Assembly: GCA_036558305.1 (NCBI GenBank)
Contig: DATBFX010000008.1
Location: 1 to 64,000 of the forward strand
Reading direction: 5' to 3'
From: DATBFX01 sp036558305
GTDB taxonomy: Bacteria; Chloroflexota; Chloroflexia; Thermomicrobiales; UBA6265
DNA: 64,000 nucleotides
Of this stretch, positions 57,485-64,000 are shown in pieces; the first letter of the stretch is position 1; each line of letters starts with the position of its first letter. The notes below the pieces were generated by a model, which was not told where the DNA came from, did not search any database, and worked only from the letters and a program-made list of their open reading frames with translations. The position numbers were made by a program, and so were the translations under genes.

Positions 57485-58735
57485 ATGCTCAGCCGTCTTC
57501 GTCTCATCGCCTGCCTCATCGTCGCGTTATCCGCGGTGATGCCGGCCGCGCTCGGCGCGAGCGCCCAGTCCGCCTCACCCGTCGCGTCGCCCGCCGCGGG
57601 CGTGGCCCCGCTGGACGTCGCGGCGATGGCGCTGACACCGGACGACCTGGCCGACAACGGGTTCGCCGATTTCCTGGTGGCGGACGGACGCACGCAGACC
57701 CTCGATGACCGCGTCGCCGAGCAGGCGGCCGGTGGCGGCGACCCCGCGCAGATCCGGACATTGCTGACGGGTCTCGGTTGGATTCGCGGCTACCGGAGCC
57801 GGCTCGCCCACCCGATCGCGGCGGGGAACGAGGACTTCGATGCGTTGGTGTCGAGCGGCATCGTCCAGTTCGCCGATCCCGACGGGTCCGAAGCCGGCTG
57901 GGGCTTGATCTCGCAATTGGACACCGGGGCCGGCGAGGGCACGCCAACGGCCAGCCCGCGGACGCTCGGCGACCGCTCGCGGTTGATCGACCTGGGCGCC
58001 GTCTCGCTCGACGACGGCAAGATGCACGCGGGTTTCCGGCTCGTCTTTCAACGCGGCGCGCTCGTCGGCGATCTGATCGTCTTCGCCGCTCCCGATCAGA
58101 CCTTGACCGTCTCGGACGTGCAGGGACTCGGCGAGCGGCAATTGGAGCGGATGGAGCGGGTACTCGCCGACGGTGGGCCGGGGCTGAGTGTGACGGTCCT
58201 CCGTTGGCGGGGGTCCAGTTTCGACGATCCCGACGTCGACAACTACCTCAAACTCGACGGCAAGCTGTTCATGGGTCTGGGCGACACGGACCAGGACACC
58301 GCCATCGCGACCGAGACCTACCGCGACGCGACCGACTGGTACCGCTACGAGGCGGCGCTGTCCGACTCGACGTTTCAATACACGAGCGTGACAAGGTTCC
58401 CATCTGCCTCGCTGGCCGGAGAATGGGTCCGAACGGCCTTCGACCGTACCGACAAAAACCGACCGACCGATTCGACACTGGAGCAGGTGTCCGACGTGCC
58501 GTCCTTCGGCGACGAATCGGTCGTCTTGAGGGTGACGACGCCGGTCGAAGGCGGCGAAGCCAGCGGGTATGCCGTCTTCGTCGGCATCGGCGACGAAGCG
58601 TTCAGTCTGGCGATCATCTCGCTGAACGGCCTGGACGTCGCCGACATCACGGCGATGGCCGCCGCGCAAGTCGGCTGTTTCGAGGCCGGGAATTGTGCGG
58701 AGGCGGCACCGCTGCCGGCCTGGGTGAACGCGTAA
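57485..58735 (+). CDS. Secreted protein of unknown function, family A copy 2
   Basis: A 416-residue protein with a signal peptide: Met-Leu-Ser-Arg-Leu-Arg, a hydrophobic core to about residue 27, and a cleavage site near Ala-Ser-Ala-Gln-Ser. After a Ser/Pro/Ala-rich linker the mature part begins Val-Ala-Pro-Leu-Asp-Val-Ala-Ala-Met-Ala-Leu-Thr-Pro-Asp-Asp-Leu, paralleling the protein at 51476. A Val-Pro-Ser-Phe-Gly-Asp-Glu-Ser-Val motif and a C-terminal Cys pair (Gly-Cys-Phe-Glu-Ala-Gly-Asn-Cys) are also shared. GGAAAGGA lies about 8 bp before ATG 57485. The two proteins are about 5 kb apart and not tandem. Function unknown. Confidence 0.8.
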   Translation: MLSRLRLIACLIVALSAVMPAALGASAQSASPVASPAAGVAPLDVAAMALTPDDLADNGFADFLVADGRTQTLDDRVAEQAAGGGDPAQIRTLLTGLGWIRGYRSRLAHPIAAGNEDFDALVSSGIVQFADPDGSEAGWGLISQLDTGAGEGTPTASPRTLGDRSRLIDLGAVSLDDGKMHAGFRLVFQRGALVGDLIVFAAPDQTLTVSDVQGLGERQLERMERVLADGGPGLSVTVLRWRGSSFDDPDVDNYLKLDGKLFMGLGDTDQDTAIATETYRDATDWYRYEAALSDSTFQYTSVTRFPSASLAGEWVRTAFDRTDKNRPTDSTLEQVSDVPSFGDESVVLRVTTPVEGGEASGYAVFVGIGDEAFSLAIISLNGLDVADITAMAAAQVGCFEAGNCAEAAPLPAWVNA

Positions 58736-58761
58736 CCGCCGATCGAAAGAGGGGCCTGTCG

Positions 58762-59058
58762 ATGTTGTTCATGGTCGTCGAGCGCTTCGCACCCGGTCGG
58801 GCGACGGAGATCTACCGCGTCGCGCGTGAGCGGGGCCGGATGCTGCCGGACGGGCTCGTCTACGTCGATTCCTGGGTCTCGGCGGCGCTCGACGTCTGCT
58901 TCCAACTCATGGAATGCGAGGATCCGGTCCAGTTTCAAGAGTGGGTCGCGCGCTGGGGCGACCTGGCGGAGATCGAGATCGTGCCGGTATCGCCGTCGTC
59001 GGAGACATCGGCCCTGATGGCGCGACTGGCGAGCAATGCCCCTGCGACGACGGACTGA
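58762..59058 (+). CDS. DUF3303 family small protein, copy 2
   Basis: A 98-residue protein beginning Met-Leu-Phe-Met-Val-Val-Glu-Arg-Phe, with a helix-rich middle, Leu-Val-Tyr-Val-Asp-Ser-Trp-Val-Ser, Cys-Phe-Gln-Leu-Met-Glu-Cys-Glu-Asp and a Trp-Gly-Asp-Leu-Ala-Glu-Ile-Glu-Ile-Val-Pro-Val strand near the end. It matches the DUF3303 pattern and is more typical of the family than copy 1 at 40016. AAAGAGGGG lies near ATG 58762. It follows the secreted-protein gene by 26 bp, so they may share a transcript. Function unknown. Confidence 0.83.
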   Translation: MLFMVVERFAPGRATEIYRVARERGRMLPDGLVYVDSWVSAALDVCFQLMECEDPVQFQEWVARWGDLAEIEIVPVSPSSETSALMARLASNAPATTD

Positions 59059-59090
59059 CCGCTCGCTGAGGTCGGCCCGGTGACGAGTTC

Positions 59091-61208
59091 CTAGGCGGCG
59101 AGGGACTGAACGGTGAGCGGCACGCGAATCGTGAACGCGGCGCCGCCGGAGGGAGACGCGCCGACCGCGATCGTGCCGCCGTGGGCGGCGATCAGTTCGT
59201 GGCAGATGTAGAGTCCGAGACCCAGGCCGGAAACCTGGCTTGTCGCCGCGCTTCGCGTCCGGTAGAACGCGGCGAAGACGCGCTGCCGGTCGTCCGCCGG
59301 TATACCCGGACCATCGTCCGCAACCGTCAGGATGGCTTCCCCGGTTCGGGCATCGATCCCGATCGAGACGGAGATCGTGCCGCCCCGTGGACTGTATTTG
59401 ATGGCGTTGCCGACGAGGTTGTCGACGACCTGCTGGAGTCGGTCCGCATCCCAATCGCCGACGACCGCCGCGAGATCCGGTTGGAGGCGAATGAGGTGGT
59501 CGGTGGAGGCGGCGCGCACCTGCACCACGTCGCGGGCGACCGCGACGAGATCGGTGGGGGCGCGGCGGATGTCGAGCGAGCCGGCGCGGAGACGAGACAC
59601 GTCGAGGAGATCGTCGACGAGGCGCGTCAACCGATCGACGTGCCCCGCCAATGACTGCAGCCGCCGTACGTGCTTGTCGTGCCCGCCCTCGCGGTCCAGT
59701 TCCTTGGCCACCAGTTGGACGAACCCGCGGATCGGCGTCAGCGGCGATCGCAACTCGTGGGAGACGACCGAGACGAATTCGTCCTTCATCCGGCTGGCCT
59801 GCTTGAGCGCGCCGATGTCCCGGAAAACCGCGACGACGGCGACGATCGTGCCGTCGGGTTCGCGCACCGGCGCGGCGCTTGCCAGGACCGGCACGTCCGT
59901 ACCGTCGGGATGCCGGGCCACGAGCTCGACGCCGACCGCGACTTCGCCGGAGGTCAGGGCGGTCGCGATCGGCGATTCGTCCGGCGGACAGGCTTCCCCG
60001 GAGGGGCGGTACATCCGCCGGCCCAAGTCCGGGTCGCCGAGCGGTCCGAACAGGGAGACGGCCGCATCGTTGGCGGCGACGATCTTGCCGTCCGGGGCCG
60101 CGGCCAGGACCACCGCCTCCGGAAGCGCGGCGATGACCAGTTCGAGCCGGCGCTGCTCCTCCTGGGCCCGTTTGAGGAGGGTCTCGCGGGCGTCGACCAC
60201 CGTCGCCGTCTCGACGATGGCCGCGACCTGGCGTGCCAGCGCCTTGAGTTTGGCGACGTCGGTGGCCGTGAAGCGATGCGGCACCAGCAGACCGATCATG
60301 ACCACGCCGAGGAGTTTGTCGTCCGAGCCCAGGATCGGCGCGCCGAGGAGCGCCCGGATGTTGCTTTCTCGCAATCGTTCGACCTCGAACCGCGGATCGG
60401 CGAGCACGTCGTCGACGACAACCGGCCGGCGGGCGACGGCGACGAGATCGCCCAACCGGTCGACGATCGAGGGAGCCGGCGGGCGGCCTTGCCCATCCGC
60501 CCCGAATCCGTAGCTGGCGACAAGTTGCAGATCGGGGGGGATGCCGGCGGAGACGAGGAGTGCGCCGGCGTGCGCGCGATGGATACCGACGAGGGCGCGG
60601 ACGACCCCCTCGAAAAGCTGGCGACGACCGGCCTCGTCGCCCGGTTCTTGCGAGGCGGCGACCGTCTCCAAGGAAGCGAGTGCGGTTGCCGCGGAGCGCG
60701 CCGCCAGGGCCGCCCGCCGGTCTTCGACGCTCTGACGCTTGATGCGCTCGATGAGCCAGATCAGGACTGCCCCGCTCGCCAGGGTGGCGCCGAACCCGAT
60801 CGCCTCTGCCGCGTCGCGGGGTGCGTCGACGTGCGTCCGATCGCCGACGAAGAGGAGGTCGAGCGCGATCGAGGCGAGAACGAGCGCCGTAACCCCGCCC
60901 ACCCAGTCCGCCAGGAACGACGAGAACGCCACGGCCAGCAGGAGCACGACCCCCGGCGTCGTCACCGGCAGGGTCGGTGCGAGCAATCCCATCACCAGCG
61001 CCGGCACGAGGACGGAGGAGATGCCGACGACCATCCGCCACGGCTGATCGGCCACGAAGGATGCCGACAGGCGCCACCGCCATCGCGGGCGAGCCGCGTA
61101 GAGGCGAGCGAGGTCGAATTGTCCCCGTAGCCGGTCGAGAGCAGCCAGCGGATGGAAGGCCCGGGCGCGGGCGTAGCGTCCGGCCGTCGGGCGGAATATC
61201 GCGGCCAC
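59091..61208 (-). CDS. Membrane sensor histidine kinase with GAF and PAS domains
   Basis: An approximately 705-residue sensor. Three to four hydrophobic helices (about 60-175, KdpD-like) precede a GAF domain (about 200-350), a PAS domain (about 360-480) and the kinase core. The H-box has His in Val-Ser-His-Glu-Leu-Arg-Ser-Pro; the ATPase has Asp-Asn-Leu-Val-Gly-Asn-Ala-Ile-Lys-Tyr-Ser and Asp-Asp-Gly-Pro-Gly-Ile. No response regulator is adjacent, so it is an orphan kinase. GTG 61208 is preferred because GGAGG lies 5 bp upstream on the minus strand; ATG 61220 overlaps that site and is the alternative. Confidence 0.9.
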   Translation of the reverse strand: MAAIFRPTAGRYARARAFHPLAALDRLRGQFDLARLYAARPRWRWRLSASFVADQPWRMVVGISSVLVPALVMGLLAPTLPVTTPGVVLLLAVAFSSFLADWVGGVTALVLASIALDLLFVGDRTHVDAPRDAAEAIGFGATLASGAVLIWLIERIKRQSVEDRRAALAARSAATALASLETVAASQEPGDEAGRRQLFEGVVRALVGIHRAHAGALLVSAGIPPDLQLVASYGFGADGQGRPPAPSIVDRLGDLVAVARRPVVVDDVLADPRFEVERLRESNIRALLGAPILGSDDKLLGVVMIGLLVPHRFTATDVAKLKALARQVAAIVETATVVDARETLLKRAQEEQRRLELVIAALPEAVVLAAAPDGKIVAANDAAVSLFGPLGDPDLGRRMYRPSGEACPPDESPIATALTSGEVAVGVELVARHPDGTDVPVLASAAPVREPDGTIVAVVAVFRDIGALKQASRMKDEFVSVVSHELRSPLTPIRGFVQLVAKELDREGGHDKHVRRLQSLAGHVDRLTRLVDDLLDVSRLRAGSLDIRRAPTDLVAVARDVVQVRAASTDHLIRLQPDLAAVVGDWDADRLQQVVDNLVGNAIKYSPRGGTISVSIGIDARTGEAILTVADDGPGIPADDRQRVFAAFYRTRSAATSQVSGLGLGLYICHELIAAHGGTIAVGASPSGGAAFTIRVPLTVQSLAA

Positions 61209-61603
61209 GCGATCCTCCATGCGGAGCGCGGCGTTGGCGGACACCGAAACGCGGTCGGCGGAGCCGGTCGGCGGGGAGACTGGACAACGCCGGAACGATA
61301 TACGTACACCCAAAGCGTTGTCAAGGAGTCACCGCATCGGGCGGCGGTCGCGTTCAATCAGCAAATAAGAACCGATGAACTCTCGGATGATAGGAATCCG
61401 GGTTAATACCGTTGCCCGTATTGTCTTCTGAACTCGCCATAACCACCCCATCGTCATTCCGAGCCTGTCGAGGAATCTCCCGGAGCGAAGCGGAGGCGTC
61501 ATCAAGGTGGCGCGCTGCCGCTGGCGGAAAGAGATTCCTCGGCTTCGCTCGGAATGACGATAGGGTGGTCGGAGGCGTCGGCCGCGGACGTGAACAGTCC
61601 TGG
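61209..61603. other. Intergenic region with palindromic repeat
   Basis: A gap of almost 400 bp between two minus-strand genes. It holds the second, well-preserved palindromic element at 61450-61561 and the promoter region of the sensor kinase. No gene, RNA or further repeat is seen. Confidence 0.6.
61450..61561. repeat. GTCATTCCGAGC palindromic element, copy 2 (well preserved)
   Basis: A 112-bp element with ends ATCGTCATTCCGAGC and GCTCGGAATGACGAT, an exact 15-bp terminal inverted repeat that continues imperfectly for about 28 bp. The interior shares CTCCCGGAGCG(A/C)AGCGGAGGCG with copy 1 at 17421-17551. It lies between the aminotransferase stop and the kinase start. Confidence 0.9.
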
Positions 61604-62836
61604 CTAACGGCGACCGGCTTCCAGCAATTCACCCCTGGCGATCTCGCCGAGGATGCGGATGCCGGGTTCGATCTGCTCGTCGCGGGCGAAGGAGTAGGAG
61701 AGCCGCACCTGATTCTTGCCGCCCCCGTCGACGTAGCAGGTGGCGCCCGGCAGATACTCAATCCCGCGCTCCTTCGCCTGCGGGAGCATGCGGGCTGCGT
61801 CGATGCCTTCCGGTAGCGTCAGCCAGATGAAAAAGCCGCCGTCGGGTGTCGTCCAGGTCGTGCCTTCCGGCATGTGTTTCGCCAACGCCGCGATCATCAG
61901 ATCGCGCCGCCGGTGGTAGACCTCCTTCAGGTTCGCGATGTGCGCGTCGAGGTTGTCGGGGATCCAGGCGGCCGCGACGTGGGAGCCGAAGATGTTTGTT
62001 CCCCCGTCCACCTTGAGAACGGACATCCGGCGGACGATCTCTTCGGACGCGACCAACCAACCGATCCGCATGCCGGCGCCCATGATCTTCGAGAGGGTGC
62101 CGAGGTACATCGTCGAGCCGCTGTCGTCGAGGGTGTAGATCGGCGGGATGCGCTCCCCGGCGTAGCGCAGGTCGTGGTAGGCGTCGTCCTCCAGGATCAG
62201 CGTCCCGTACTCCTGGGCCAGTTCGACCAGGCGCTGGCGTCGTTCCAGCGTCGTCGAGATCCCGCTGGGATTCTGGAAATTGGAGATCACGTAGGTGAAC
62301 TTCGGCGTGACCCCGTCGCCCTTGAGGCGGGCCAATTCCCGCTCGAGCGCGTCGGTGTCGGTGCCCTGGTCGTCGAGCGGGACGGCGACGGCCTTGCCGC
62401 CGACGTTCTTCAAGGCGTAGAGGAATCCCATCCAGGTCGGCGACTCGACGATCACCGTGTCGTCCCAGTCGACCAGCAGATCGAGCGCCAATTGGACGGC
62501 TTGCGAACCGCCGGAGGTGATCAGGACGTTGTCGGGACCGGCGACGATGCCCTGATCCCGCCGCAGCTTCGCGAGGAGGGTATCGACCAGACACGGGGCG
62601 CCGGTCGTCTTGCCGTACTGCAACGCCCATTCGCCGTCGGCTTCGAGGGCGCGGGCCGTCGCCGCGGCCACGCTCTCTTTCGGCAGCGTGCCGGGATCGG
62701 GGAAACCGTAGCTGAACGAGATCAGGTTGGCCGACTGGCGGGGATCGCCGATGCGCGGGCTCGGCAGGTCGCGCGCCCGCCGCGAGTAGAGCGCCTGGAG
62801 GTTCGATTGCGGTCGTGCAACGGTCGTCTCGGTCAT
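61604..62836 (-). CDS. PLP-dependent aminotransferase, class I (LysN/2-aminoadipate type)
   Basis: A 410-residue fold-type I aminotransferase. Features in order: Ser-Tyr-Gly-Phe-Pro-Asp-Pro near the start, Thr-Ser-Gly-Gly-Ser-Gln-Ala for phosphate binding, Ile-Val-Glu-Ser-Pro-Thr-Trp, Phe-Gln-Asn-Pro-Ser-Gly, Glu-Asp-Asp-Ala-Tyr-His-Asp-Leu, the PLP Lys in Gly-Thr-Leu-Ser-Lys, and Arg in Leu-Ser-Tyr-Ser-Phe. Relatives include 2-aminoadipate and aromatic or branched-chain aminotransferases; the amino acid substrate is uncertain. ATG 62836 directly precedes Thr-Glu-Thr-Thr-Val; further upstream codons look like non-coding shadow. It is divergent from the flavoprotein gene. Confidence 0.9.
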   Translation of the reverse strand: MTETTVARPQSNLQALYSRRARDLPSPRIGDPRQSANLISFSYGFPDPGTLPKESVAAATARALEADGEWALQYGKTTGAPCLVDTLLAKLRRDQGIVAGPDNVLITSGGSQAVQLALDLLVDWDDTVIVESPTWMGFLYALKNVGGKAVAVPLDDQGTDTDALERELARLKGDGVTPKFTYVISNFQNPSGISTTLERRQRLVELAQEYGTLILEDDAYHDLRYAGERIPPIYTLDDSGSTMYLGTLSKIMGAGMRIGWLVASEEIVRRMSVLKVDGGTNIFGSHVAAAWIPDNLDAHIANLKEVYHRRRDLMIAALAKHMPEGTTWTTPDGGFFIWLTLPEGIDAARMLPQAKERGIEYLPGATCYVDGGGKNQVRLSYSFARDEQIEPGIRILGEIARGELLEAGRR

Positions 62837-63065
62837 CGGCGTGTTTGCTCCTCGGCGGCGCCCCAGGCGCGCGAATCGGGTCGACAAGGGCCGATTGTAC
62901 GGGCGCCCGGCCGCCTCGGGCAACGGGCGGCCAAAACGGATCGTCGCGCGATTGTGCGGCGACCACAGCGGCCGGGCGCGCGGTCGATGGTAGAATCGCC
63001 CGAGGGCTTCCCCAATTGGTACCCCAAGATCGTTTTCGGATGGAAGATTCAGGAGTTTCGTCACG
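62837..63065. promoter_or_regulatory. Divergent promoter region
   Basis: This 229-bp gap separates the divergently transcribed aminotransferase and flavoprotein genes. A TAGAAT -10-like box at 62992-62997 faces the flavoprotein gene, with no clear -35 partner. AGGAG lies about 10 bp before its GTG start. Nothing else is recognised. Confidence 0.35.
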
Positions 63066-64000
63066 GTGAGCGACGCGCCAGTCATTTCCCCCAACGGTAC
63101 CGAACCGTCAATCGACCTCTACGACATCACGATCATCGGCGCCGGTCCGACCGGTCTCTTCGCGGCCTTCTACGCGGGCATGCGCCAGGCGCGGACGCTG
63201 ATCCTCGATTCGCTGGAAGAACCGGGCGGCGCGCTGACCGCGATCTATCCGGAGAAGTACATCTACGACGTCGCCGGTTTCCCCAAGGTGCTCGCCAAGG
63301 ACTTCGTCGAGCAGATGGTGATCCAGGCGATGCGGGATCAACCGACCGTCAGTCTGAACGAAGAGGTGCTCGGTCTCGAGGCGTTGCCGGACGGACTTCT
63401 CAAACTGACGACGAGTCGCGGCGAGCGCTACAGCAAGACGGTGATCGTCTGCGCCGGGGTCGGCGCCTTCGAACCGAAGCGGCTCGACGCGCCCGGTGTC
63501 AAGGAACTCGAAGGCCGCGGTGTCCACTACTTCGCGAAGCGGGTCGAGGATTTCCGCGACAAGGACGTCGTCATCGTCGGCGGCGGGGATTCGGCGGTCG
63601 ATTGGGCCGTCACCCTCGAACCGATCGCCCGCCACGTCACGGTGATCCACCGCTCCAAGTTCCGCGCCCACGAAGCGACGGTCAAGGAATTGGAAGAGTC
63701 CCGCGTCGAGTTGCGCTATCCGGGGTGCGAAGTGATCGAAGCGCACGCCCACGAAGACGGGCGGCTCTACGCGGTGACCTACAAGAATGGTGAGGGCGAG
63801 CAGTTCCGCATCCCCGCCGACGAGTTGATCGTCGCGATTGGGTTCGTCGCGGATCTCGGTCCGCTCAAGACCTGGGGATTCGAACTCCACCGCAACCAGA
63901 TCGTCGTCGACAAGATCACGATGGGCACCAATATCCCCGGCGTCTTCGCCGCCGGCGACATCGCCTGGTACCCGGCCAAATTCAAACTGATCGCGACCGG
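63066..64000 (+). CDS. Thioredoxin reductase-like ferredoxin--NADP+ reductase (type 2), 3' truncated by window edge
   Basis: About 311 residues are visible, running off the window. An N-terminal FAD site Ile-Ile-Gly-Ala-Gly-Pro-Thr-Gly-Leu-Phe-Ala-Ala at about 24-35, a Tyr-Pro-Glu-Lys-Tyr-Ile-Tyr-Asp-Val-Ala-Gly-Phe-Pro segment, an NADP site Val-Val-Ile-Val-Gly-Gly-Gly-Asp-Ser-Ala-Val-Asp and the late Gly-Val-Phe-Ala-Ala-Gly-Asp-Ile motif are present. The redox Cys-x-x-Cys of thioredoxin reductases is absent from the usual place (Gly-Gly-Gly-Asp-Ser instead), as in type 2 ferredoxin reductases. GTG 63066 is the start. It probably transfers electrons between NADPH and ferredoxin. Confidence 0.88.
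   Translation, partial: MSDAPVISPNGTEPSIDLYDITIIGAGPTGLFAAFYAGMRQARTLILDSLEEPGGALTAIYPEKYIYDVAGFPKVLAKDFVEQMVIQAMRDQPTVSLNEEVLGLEALPDGLLKLTTSRGERYSKTVIVCAGVGAFEPKRLDAPGVKELEGRGVHYFAKRVEDFRDKDVVIVGGGDSAVDWAVTLEPIARHVTVIHRSKFRAHEATVKELEESRVELRYPGCEVIEAHAHEDGRLYAVTYKNGEGEQFRIPADELIVAIGFVADLGPLKTWGFELHRNQIVVDKITMGTNIPGVFAAGDIAWYPAKFKLIAT

Noticed and set aside
58375..61287. Long minus-strand open frame in a different phase over the sensor kinase
   Set aside because: Arg/Gly/Pro-rich shadow; the other minus-strand phase contains complete H, N and G boxes.

Overview
This 64 kb window is uniformly GC-rich chromosomal DNA. The gene content suggests a Chloroflexota bacterium of the class Thermomicrobia (Sphaerobacter/Thermomicrobium-like). 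The evidence is F420-linked enzymes (an LLM oxidoreductase and a PPOX-class protein), a pyrophosphate-type phosphofructokinase, a Tat-exported spermidine/putrescine-type binding protein, CsbD and DUF2382 stress proteins, and paralogous secreted proteins of unknown function. The taxonomic call is inference. I see no rRNA, tRNA, CRISPR array or transposase.

Layout. 1-5 kb: the 3' part of a type I restriction subunit (hsdR), a BrnT/BrnA-like toxin-antitoxin pair behind a palindromic operator, a truncated gene remnant, and recD2. 5-11 kb: a secreted SnoaL/cupin protein, an ABC-2 permease, and a four-gene unit of two amidohydrolase paralogues, a Rieske protein and a SelW-like protein. 11.3-17.2 kb: an accessory-looking block with a SIR2-domain protein overlapping a membrane-anchored nSTAND1 NTPase with 14 WD40 repeats, then a small secreted protein. 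This is the best candidate for a conflict or defence system. 17-22 kb: a repeat-rich spacer, a TIG-domain membrane protein, an AI-2E family exporter and a DUF2278/lamin-tail protein. 21.8-32 kb: a catabolic and transport region with a Gfo/Idh/MocA dehydrogenase, a PHP hydrolase, a TIM-barrel isomerase, an enolase-superfamily dehydratase, a complete ABC importer and a phosphotriesterase-like hydrolase. 32-36.5 kb: DUF1992, DUF2382 and CsbD stress proteins and a two-component system. 36.7-43.7 kb: a DUF6220 membrane protein, an F420-type oxidoreductase, an ABC exporter whose permease carries an in-frame amber codon, DUF3303 and YHS proteins, a GGDEF-EAL protein and a PPi-PFK-like enzyme. 43.9-47 kb: a DUF4132 protein and its small partner. 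47-64 kb: an MFS transporter, a very large PHP-type protein, two paralogous secreted proteins, a ureohydrolase, a VOC protein, a TPP enzyme, a PPOX protein, a hybrid sensor kinase, an aminotransferase and a truncated ferredoxin/thioredoxin reductase-type flavoprotein.

Five families of dispersed, mostly palindromic, non-coding repeats occur between genes. One (AGCCGGT heptamers) supplies the stop codons of two unrelated genes and forms a perfect 21-bp inverted repeat inside the ABC importer operon. Another forms the C-terminus of the MFS gene. No mobility gene accompanies any of them, so they are probably REP/MITE-like elements moved in trans.
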